Assembly: GCA_013399855.1 (NCBI GenBank)
Contig: VXAY01002852.1
Span: forward strand, 165 to 64,164
Length of the DNA stretch: 64,000 nt
From: Oxyruncus cristatus
Taxonomy: Eukaryota > Chordata > Aves > Passeriformes > Cotingidae
Direction: 5' to 3'
Positions within the stretch are counted from its first letter, which is position 1. The number at the start of each line of letters is the position of its first letter. Made by a program: the position numbers and the translations under genes. The notes beneath the pieces are model-generated. The model was not told the origin of the DNA and searched no databases. It saw nothing but the letters and a program-made list of their open reading frames with translations. This document shows, piece by piece, positions 54,784 through 64,000 of this stretch.

Positions 54784-55539
54784 TGTCTGAGTTAGAACAG
54801 CCGGGACCAGTTCATCATTGTGTGGGTGTAACCCAAACTGTGTATTCTACACCCTCTGTGTCATTTCCCAGAAACTGTTAACAATAGACCAGCAGCAGCA
54901 GCTGCCCAGAGCACCCCTGACTCCTCAGGCTATCAGCTGGGTGTTAAAAGGCCTGTGAGATAGGAGGACGTTCCTGTCCTCACACCAATGACTCGGGTGT
55001 GATAACTGCCCTCCAGGGAGTCGGTAGCACCTCCACCCCCAGCCTGAGGGGTCACGTCTGCTAATGGGCCATCAAGGATTCCAAAAATATCCCATGGCTC
55101 ACAATCACCATTACTCCCCGCCCTGGGGGAGGTACTGGGTGTTCCTGCCTGAACCTGAGGGAATATAATCTTGGGGGTTTGGGACTTGTGGTACCACTGG
55201 CGGGATCCAGAGGAGGACCAGAAACTCAACCAGATTGTGACCACCTCTCTCCACTGGACTGTGACCATCACTCGCACCAACAGGTTTTTCCCCTCATCTT
55301 ACTCTTGGACTCAGGGCAGGGGGGGTACCATGTGAGGCTCAGCACGGAGGCCAACAAACACCATTCTGTTCATGCCCCAGGGTGCTGAGTTGTACATCTG
55401 GGTTTTTGTGGGTTAGAACCAACTGTTCATCTGAATGATTGTATTTATTGTATCATTTTTATTAAATTGTAATTCTGACTTACAAATCTCTTTTGAGTTG
55501 GGTTCATTTCTCCTGACGGTTTACCTTTAAACCAGCACA
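54784..55539 (+). mobile_element. Solo LTR of an endogenous retrovirus
   Basis: The 756-bp element begins TGTCTGAGTTAG and ends TTTAAACCAGCACA, a TG...CA structure. It is flanked by an exact 5-bp duplication CAAGG (54779-54783 and 55540-55544). A TATA-like GAATATAATC lies at 55161-55170, and an ATTAAA polyadenylation hexamer at 55461-55466 in T-rich sequence, as in R/U5. No internal gag, pol or env sequence adjoins it, so it is the product of recombination between two LTRs. The 5-bp duplication fits an ERVL- or ERV1-type integrase. The family is inferred from general resemblance to avian LTRs. Confidence 0.85.
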
Positions 55540-56083
55540 CAAGGCTTGGATTGGAGTGCATTGCTGTTCACTAAGGCAATTAATTCCAGCTAAATCTGTG
55601 CTTAGATATGAGCCAAAAAGGTGTCTAAAAGTAAACTGACTTTATGCGTGCATGTGTGGCCTTTCAAAAGTCTCTGTAGTGCTGATCTAAGGGGCGGAGA
55701 ACCTTTCAATTCATTTCTTGTAGCTCCCATGCTTCTTGGAAAACCATCTCAGCGGTGGAAAACTACTTTACTGCTTAGGGAGTTTTGCAGTTTGTAAGCA
55801 GATGAGTTTTCCCTGGGTGGCTGCCCTTGAAATCAACCTTCAGGTCCCCTCAGCCAGCACACCTGGGGGGTCATGATTTTGTTTTTTCCATCCAGGGTAC
55901 AAAACAACTCATGAAAATTATTACAGCAAAATTCTGCCTATCTCACTTTTCCCTATTTCTTTTTATCTCCTACAGGATCAGGAGGTCTGTCTTGCCTATG
56001 GATTAGCAGAAGCTCCTTCTCCTCTGATTTCTCCTTTTCTTCCAGCACCTGTCACCTGGTCTTCATCTTTTTTCCACCCACTT

Positions 56084-56600
56084 ATAGAATCATAGAATTA
56101 TAGATTGGTTTGTGTTGGAAAGACCCTTAAAGATCGTCTAGTTCCATGGGCAGGGAGTCCTTCTAGTAGACTATGTTGCTGTGAGCCACATCCAACCAGG
56201 CCTTGAACACTCACAGGGATGGGGCATCCACTTCTCTTAGCAACCCTATTCCAGTGCCTCACAGTTAAGAATTTCTTCCTAATACCTCATCTAAATCTAT
56301 CCTCTTTCTGCTTAAAGCCATCTCCTTTGTCCTACCACTGCATTCCCTGATAGAGTCCCTCCCCATCTTTTCTGTAGGACCCCTTTAAGTACTGGAAGGC
56401 TGATGCAAGTTCTCCCCAGAGCCTTCACTTGTCTTCTCTAGGCTGAACAACCCTAACTGTCTCAGCCTTTCCTCATAAGGGAGTGCACCAGCCCTTGGAT
56501 CATCTTCGTGGCCTTCCTTTGGACCTGCTTGAGTGAGTTTTGTCTTTTTTATGCTGGGGGGCCTCAGAGCTGAACACAATATTCTGGTGCTTATGGCTGC
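56084..56600 (-). mobile_element. CR1 LINE fragment, about 520 bp of the 3' end
   Basis: The plus strand starts TATAGAATCATAGAATTATA and continues through GTGTTGGAAAGACCCTTAA, CCAACCAGGCCTTGAACAC, ATTTCTTCCTAATACC and CTGAACAACCCTAACTG. This is the longest CR1 copy in the window and runs on the minus strand with its tail intact. Confidence 0.95.
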
Positions 56601-59600
56601 AGGCTCTGCTTGTCTGCCTTGGCTGAAACCTTCTCTTCAGCCTTGGTCTCATCTCCTCCTGGCTGCTGTAGTTCCCATTCATCCTCTCAGCTTTAAAAGT
56701 GTTCCCTGCTTGCTTTTGCCTTTGCTGCTTTGATTCCTTGCAATTTCACCTCAGTGGCTGCAAGAGCCCTACTGGGACCCGGTGTTTTGGGAGCCACCTG
56801 CCTTTACCTCTTCACCACTCCCACTCCTGCTGAATGCAGCTGAAATGTCACCTGTCCTCTCTTCCTGCCTTCCTCCCATGCCCTCCCTCCCTCGTTTCCC
56901 ACTCGACCAAAAGTTCAACTCGCATGCAGTGACGCATGCAGAAGCAGTGAGCGTGTGCTCAAGACATATAATAAGCACTTGGCTGCTGCAGGCTGCATTT
57001 CAGCCTTGGGCTTCAATACATTTCAGCAAAATGATGGAGATCCTACCCTCTCTGTGCAGAGAGGCAAGGTGATGCACACAGGGAGGCCCAGCCTGCCTCT
57101 GCCCAAGCTGGGGGAAAGTGCAGGCAGCCTAATCCCTGCCTGATGCTTCTCCTTACTTAGATAGGCAGTCCTGCCTGTCTCTGGATCTGTTTGCCTGAGA
57201 GACATCCCCCCACAGGTGATGTACGTGCATGTGAAGATGCAGATGTGTGTGCACAGGCTGACCTTATTTTGGCTGTGAGTGCTTGGGCACACATGTAGGC
57301 AGATATGTGAGTGCTTGAGGGCATTTCTAGGCTCAGACAGCCTCGTGGCCCGAGTGCCTTTCCCGGCAGCTGGGCTTTTTGCCTGGCTACTTTTCACAGT
57401 CCCGTGGTGGCCAGGGAAGGGGGATGGGGATGGTCACCAGGGTCTCATCCAGCAAGGAGTCCTGGAATTACTGGGAGACAGAAGGTGTGACTGCTATGTC
57501 ACAGCAGCTTGCTGGCTAACCATGGCTCTATCCCAGCTCAGTTCTGGCTCCTGAGAGTTGCTGGGCTCGGAGTGCCCAGGTTAGCTTGGTAGCCAGCCGG
57601 TTTAACAGCCACATGTCTTAGACAAGTAGCCTTCCCCCAGCAGTTTTGTGTGGCAGCCTTTTTGTAAGGATTGGTGTTGCACTGGCCCGAATTGCAGATG
57701 AGAGGGAGCCTTTCTGAAATGCTCGTGGCCAATTTGGGGCCTTCACCTGAGCCCTGCTCCCCAGTTGACATCAAGGCAGCTCCATTTGGTGGCTCTGGAA
57801 TGCTGACAGTGACAAGAAGCCACATGTCTTTTCTGCCCTTATGTACACAGAGTATTTTATGGGTGTCTTCTTGCTGTGTTGTTGTGATGAGCTGTTCCAC
57901 ATAGGACTCTTCCCCCTCTTCATCTCCAGTTTGCTAATCCTGGACTCCTGTCCTCCCTGTCCAACCCACTAGCACCTGCTTGCTCTGCACATTGCTGGGT
58001 CCTGCCCTATGTGTCCCTGTGGGCTGCATGCAGAGTAGGAGAAGAAGGGTTTTGCCCTCAAAGCCTGTTCAGCAGACCGGGTAGGATACGTAGACATGGA
58101 GCCTGCTTGTGCTGCAAGCTTGTGATAACCCCTGCTCTTCTTGCCCAGGCCTCCTGAGCAGCCCTTGGGGGTGCATAAGGCCCACTGCAGTGCCATGCAG
58201 ATACTGGCTGGGTACCAGCACTGGAGTGGCTGTGTCAGCAGGACAGACTGGTTTGGCTAAGTGTGGTGGCTCCATGGATCTCCTTCAGCTCCAGCTGTGC
58301 TGTGCGGCCTGAAGTGCTCAGACAGACCATTCTCCTTGCTCCTTCCTCAGCAAATGGAGAACTCTTCCCCTGCAATTTTGGTGTGCTCCAAGCACTCCCT
58401 TCCCACCCTCTGGCAGAGGGCTGTCAGGGGAGCCTGGGGAGCAGGTGCACCCATGCTGACGGCTGGGTCAGTGTTGTGAAGCCACGGGAAGAGGCAGACA
58501 CCCTGCATCAAATTCCCAGCCTGCCTCGAAGTGATGGAGCAGAAAGAGTGAGCGACAGGGAGGGCAGGAGGCAGGATGGGAGTGATGAAGGAGCTGGGGG
58601 AGGGGAGTGAGAGACTCGGCTGCAGCCTGGGAGCAGAACAACAAATTGGCTTATTATTAACCATAACCCCTGTCCCTTCCTAACCTTGCATCTGATAAAC
58701 TGTTCTCTGATTCTTCTTTTTTTTTTTATTTTTGTGTTTCTTTTTTCTTTTATTCTCCCTCAGGCACTGCTGTAGCTCAAATTTAGCCTCCAATATTTAT
58801 ATCTTTCTGTCTCTTCTATTTTCTTTCTTATTTGAAAAATATACTCAAGAGGACTGTGGGACTTAGGAAGCGTTAGAAGCGCAGTGTATGCCACATTAGA
58901 TCAGTTGATTTGTTCCAAGATCTTAATTTCTGCCCATACTCCACCCTCATGGAAAAATTAAACTGCCCATCACAGTGAAAAATACAGCTGTGCAATGGGA
59001 GGTTTGATGAGAAACACCTTCCTTACTCTCCCCATGGCAGTGCACACCTTGAAGCATCAGATTTGTTTTCCCTTTGATGATATTTGGTATCCAGGAGATC
59101 TCCCAGCTGGGTGCTAGTACAGGATGACCCACTGTGTGGATGCTGAGCTGGGACTGGGCAGATCTCAATTTGCATCCATTCTGCAGGGTGGTCTTGGATA
59201 GATCACCTTCTTTCTCTGGACCTCAGTTTCCTTGTCTCTAGAATGAGAACTAATAAGATGTTCCCTTTCATCAAGTGCTTATATAACATCTCTCCAGCTG
59301 AAAAATGCTGGAGGAGATGCCTTGTTTTGTACAATAGAAGAGAAAGTACCTCAGCTGTCCCTAGACCTAGAAAATTCCTCACTGATAGCATCAAGTACAT
59401 GGAAGGGCATATTCCCCCTGGTGAGGGGGAAATCAGTATGCACCATGCTTCAGATAGAGATGGGAAGAGATAATGTTGGAGAGATAATCACCCCAATGGG
59501 AAAGATTCCTCTCAGCTTATATCATGGGGATTTGATCTTGTTTCATCTTGCTCCAGAGCCCAGAATAAGGATTGTTGGACAAAATAAATTTTAGATTGTT

Positions 59601-62600
59601 AGAGGGCAGGTGAATCTCAAACCTTTTGTGTTGTGCCAGTTTATGCTTTTGATTCAGGAAAAGGCATCATTGCAGCCAACCCTCTACTGCAGTGGTGAGT
59701 CCTATAATAAAAACCACATTTTCTTTTTCATTCCCATATTGGTTTTTGCCTTTAGTCCACAAGCTTCCCTGCCAGAGGGTACACTAAGATGGGAAAAGGT
59801 TGAATCCATCCACATTTTAGGCATCCTCTATCATTTGAGCTGGGAGTTATCTACTGCCTTTCCTGGGCTTGTGATGCTCTCAGGAAAAGCAGTGTCTCAG
59901 TCAAAGTGATGTTTTTCCTGAGCCATAGCAAACATGAATGTGTCTCACCTTTTTGTCAATCTTACTGCATGTAGACTTTCATCTCAGTACTTTTCCACTT
60001 CTGCCCTGGTCCCAGCACTTCTTGGCCCAGGCTATGCTGTGCAAACCCATCACGAGGTGGCACCACAAGATTGCCTTTCTTGTTATTTTGTCTTTGTCTC
60101 CCTCCTTTTCTCTTACTAGCCCCAGTTGTCCTCTTGTTTTTCAACCTGTTACTGCTCCACGTCATGCAGCTGACTGCAGACATTTGTCTGGTTTTCCTGG
60201 ATCCAAAGCCAGGTGAGATAAAGCAGCTGTTCAGAACATGGCACAGAGCCTCAAAGAGTTAAGGCCAAAGTGATGGATGGGTGATGAGAAGGACTATCTG
60301 TTATTTGAGGTCCAGGTTTGCTCTCTTTTTTTAAGGAGCAGTGAACATGCCTGACAGGAGACACCAGTCTACCCTGGGGTGCTCTATAACCCTTGCTGCC
60401 TTCTTCTCAGCTCCCTGGAGTAGCTGGTGATTGGGGGATGCCTCTTGCCTGCTCTGTCTTCCCTCCAACTGTGTGAGGGCAGGCAGGGACTGCCTGAAAG
60501 AGCCAGGGAGCACAACTGTGCCAAGAGGGTAACAGATCTCTTGGAGGCTGTTGACCTCAGCCTAGACAGAGCCTGTCCTTCTGCAACAGGCATTTTGCAA
60601 GTGCTTACACACTTGAGGTTAGCTTGCTTACGCTCTCCAAATGAAGTGCTGGTCCTTCTTGCTTAGAGGATGATGAGGCTGCTGTATACAGGCTCTCCAT
60701 GTTGTCCTTCAGGTGATCAGGGGGGTGAAGCAGGTCAGCATGGCTCAACTTTTCTGCTTGCCTTCCAGCTGGGAAACCAGCTCACTATTATTTTGAGTGA
60801 AGATGAGAAGGTTTTGAGCAAGATGACACAAAGGTACTGCATGAGACAGTCCCTTAGAAATGGGTGTACCTCAGTCTAGGTCCAAACCCAAGGCATGCCT
60901 TGGTGAACCTCAGATCCAGGTTTCACGATTGGGTCTCACAGACCTACATCTAGAGAAGATTCATACAGGATTTTTGAAGACAATGTTCCCCCTCCCAGCA
61001 GCAGCTTAGCAAACTGCAAAGGTGATCTTCCTTTCCTAGACTGAGCTGTTGGGTTAAATTAAATCCCATCCCTTGGAGACCTCTCCCTCAAATGCACACC
61101 ATCTCATTATGCTTTTTTTTTTCCACTGTTGTTTTTCATAGCAAACCACCTTTTCGTAAATGGTCTTTGTCTCCCATCTAGAAACCTGTCTGCCACCATA
61201 GCTCAGATATGCCCTTTGGGGGCAGAGATTCCTTTTTCTCTTGCACTCTCTTTGTTTCCCTCCTCTGCTGTAGGGATTAATTTATATTTTCCCTCTTGCC
61301 TCTTGCTGAGCTCTTCTTTTTTTACCATCTCCTTCTCTGCTGTTTTGGATGAGGAGGGGGGAGCTAAGGGAATCTCACAGCTTGCAGATATTACAGATCC
61401 AAGGTGGCATTCAGTGTAACCAGAAATGGTCCTTGTGTGATCAACCATCTAGTTCAGCTCTGCTACACAACTCTGGACCTGTAATTTTGGGAAGCCCAGA
61501 CAGGTCTGTGCGTGTCCTGCAGCCTCATGTACATGTGCACTCCCTATCTCCAATGTTAAACCTTTAGAGGGGCTTCTTTTCCAATGTGTAAGATGATGCT
61601 GTGTTTATCAGGTGGTGGGGAAGGAAGGCAGCACCAGGCAGAGAGGAGGAATGGATGTGTGGGACCCCTGTCTGTGGGACCTTGGACCCCCTGCACAGCT
61701 GATGGACAGGTTGCAGCCCATGTCTGAAACACGATGATTGACAAATGGGAAAGCAACCGTGGCACCATTATGCCATCAATGTGCAAGCCACAGGCACAGG
61801 CGTGAGGGAGGCTGGTGTGGGGTGCCAGCCATGCGGGTCCCCTGTGTGAGTCCCCGGCTCTGGCAGATCACAGGTGAAAAGAATTTTGAAGGTCTCATCC
61901 AGATACCTTCTGCTGATGACAAAGTCCTTTTTCTGGTCACAAAAGAGGAGAATAGCTGGCAGTGGCTATCAGCACTTCCTTGTTGAGCATCTGATGCCCA
62001 AGTGTGACAGGTAGGTCCTGAGGCATGTCAGCAAAATGGTGTCGTGCCCTGGCGCGGTGGGCTGGAGAAGGCAGGGATGCACTCTGCCAACCCTGGGAGA
62101 CACATGGCTGGGCTCCAGAGAGGACCTTCATGCTGAAACAGTGGGACAAGGGACCTCTGGGAGGGAAAAAATGTCCATCCTGAGAGCCATGTAACCATCA
62201 GGATCAGTGGATTAGGAGGCGGCATGGGATCTGGTTGCCAGCATGGAATGGTTGCTGGGAGCACCAGGCCAGGTCTGAAATGCATCGGCAGATCTGTGAG
62301 AGGAGCTGTGTTTAAGAGCCACAACACTGAATCATTTCCCAGAAATCCCCTGTCAGTTTAACCATAAACACCGGGGAGAGTGGAAGGTGGGGACATGTGT
62401 TTCTTCAATTCCCTACAACAAAGCAAGCATAAAGGGGATTAGGAAGGCAATGCTGGAGGAAAAGAGAGGAAGATTTAGAAGGGAAGGGAACATTAAGATT
62501 TAGAGGGATAAAATGCAGATTGAAGTTGTTGGGCCAGAACAGAAGAACTTCTCAGTCTATATATTTAGCTCAGTGAGGTATATAAACAGAAACTTACAGC

Positions 62601-64000
62601 CAGCTCAGCCACTTCTCCCCCAGTGGAGTGAGTCATCAGCCCTTGGATCTAAAGTTAGGTTCACGTCAGAGCTTGCACTCTCTCAGTTTATTTTTCTCTT
62701 TCTCTTTTGAAGGGTGTGGGAAAAGCTGAGCACCATCTCCTGGAAGCAGCAAATATAAACCCACAACAGCAACAGATGCTGGACCTGATGCCCTACCTGG
62801 GAGCACTGTGACAAATCCTGATTTCTGTCTGGCTGCTCCTCTTCCTTGCTGCACGGGAATGAGCTCAGCCAGCATGCAGCCATGGTTAACCCGGGCATGC
62901 AGGCATGCAGTGGACCAAGCTCTGAGGAATCTGTGCACTGAGCTGGAAAGTGGGATGGGCTGCACAGTCATTCCTGGGGGCAACTGAAACATGATTGTTA
63001 GTGGTGATCAGTGTTTGGCTCCAGTATGCTGTGCAGGAGAGCGGGATTTGCCATCAGGGCTGGCAAGAAGGACCGGGCTGGGTCAGCCTGGCAGGAGGCA
63101 GGATGATGCCTGTAAGACTTGGTTTAGAAGCTGCCTTTAAATCCAGTGTAGGTTGCTGCCTGGTGAGCTCAGCCCACAGCCACCTGCAAACCTGCAGAAG
63201 AGAGGGCTGCCTCTCCCCTAGCTATTCCCGCAGCCTCTATGCTTTGATACTGCTCCCTCTTTCCTGCTTGTTCCGTCTACCCTGGTCTACCCTCTGAAAC
63301 AGTTGCAGTGAATCACATGCTTTCCCTACTAACCTACCACGCAGTGCTGCTGGCTCAGGTAGTGACAAGGACAATGTGGACTTTCCTGTTCCTCTTGAAA
63401 ATCACAGAGACGACAGTGAGGGACCCTTGGAAATGCTCTGGGTGCATCTGTAGGAGCAGCTTGTGCCATGCTCACCTCTGGTGTGATCTACCCCCAGATC
63501 GCTCCCAAGAGAGCCCACCTGTATGACTGAGGGCAGATGACAAAGCTCTTTGAAAGTGCCTTGGGGGTTGAAGATGGAGCCCTGTGACCACTGTCAGCTG
63601 CAGGACAAGGAGACCTTCATCTTCAGTCTCTTCCCTTGTGGATGGTGGAGAGGAGAGTCTTGTTCAGGGAGGGCAACAGCTTCCCAGCCCAAAGATTGAA
63701 ATTGCTGCTGTGGGGGATGCCTGTGGTGTAGGTATCAGCAAGCCCATGGAAATCCTCCCCAGTATGTATAGATGGGGAGGGGTGTGGAGATGAGGGGGCT
63801 CTGCTCTGGAGCATGAGCTATCCTGGGCTTGTTCTTTTCACCAGCTCCAAATTTGTGAAGTGGTGAGTGGCATCGCTCCATTTCCCCACATGGCCCCTTT
63901 CCCTCTCCCCTCCTTCCAGGTATTGATTTGGATGGTTTGTCTGAGTGAGAGTTCGAATGTCTTGCTATCCCCATGTGTGGGCACACTGGAAGGCAAAAAG
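56601..64000. other. Gene-free stretch to the window end
   Basis: No exon, RNA gene or recognisable repeat apart from T-rich tracts near 58,710-58,760 and 61,112. Open frames are all short and domain-free. It may be intergenic or part of a large intron of the gene expected next by synteny. Confidence 0.5.

Noticed and set aside
55179..55388. Open frame inside the solo LTR
   Set aside because: LTR regions of this type are noncoding, and the frame shows no retroviral protein features.

Overview
The window is vertebrate nuclear DNA, almost certainly from a bird. The genes have vertebrate exon-intron structure with GT-AG introns. The interspersed repeats are CR1 LINE 3' ends with the ATTCTATG-type tail typical of avian genomes. 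A 756-bp solo LTR has a 5-bp target duplication. Its 3' end looks to me like passerine endogenous retroviral LTRs, so a songbird is possible but not proven. Most of the 64 kb is intergenic or intronic. Three protein-coding genes are recognised, in the order MIEF1 (+), ATF4 (+), RPS19BP1 (-), the same neighbourhood as human 22q13.1.

Region 1 (1-6,850): MIEF1 (MiD51), a mitochondrial outer-membrane receptor for DRP1, with four coding exons and 464 residues. Its 5' leader carries the reading frame of the LYR-family MIEF1 microprotein (altMiD51). That frame is intact at exactly 70 codons plus stop, but the expected ATG is ACG.

Region 2 (6,850-19,000): about 12 kb with possible MIEF1 3' UTR and then intergenic sequence; no gene recognised. 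Region 3 (19,100-22,980): a CpG-rich block and the complete ATF4 gene. It has a TATA box, a 3-codon uORF1, a spliced 57-residue uORF2 that overlaps the main start, and a 358-residue bZIP protein. ATF4 intron 1 holds three tandem YY1-type motifs. MIEF1 and ATF4 both have leaders that bear uORFs, and ATF4 is the main effector of the integrated stress response.

Region 4 (22,980-31,160): intergenic sequence between convergent ATF4 and RPS19BP1. It includes one CpG-richer, splice-flanked open segment near 28.5 kb that I could not assign. Region 5 (31,160-33,600): RPS19BP1 (AROS) on the minus strand in four exons. Exon 2 is interrupted by a 41-N assembly gap, and a 27-bp x4 minisatellite lies immediately upstream of the start codon.

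Region 6 (33,600-64,000): no gene recognised. It holds LTR-like sequence near 34 kb, a duplicated polypyrimidine-rich segment (41.1 and 42.5 kb), a POU/RFX motif cluster at 45.05 kb, CR1 fragments, and the solo LTR at 54.8-55.5 kb. By synteny CACNA1I should follow, but none of its exons was seen. I found no bacterial-type operon, CRISPR array or obviously new multi-gene system. The most interesting signals are translational-control features of MIEF1 and ATF4 and the orphan exon-like segment at 28.5 kb.
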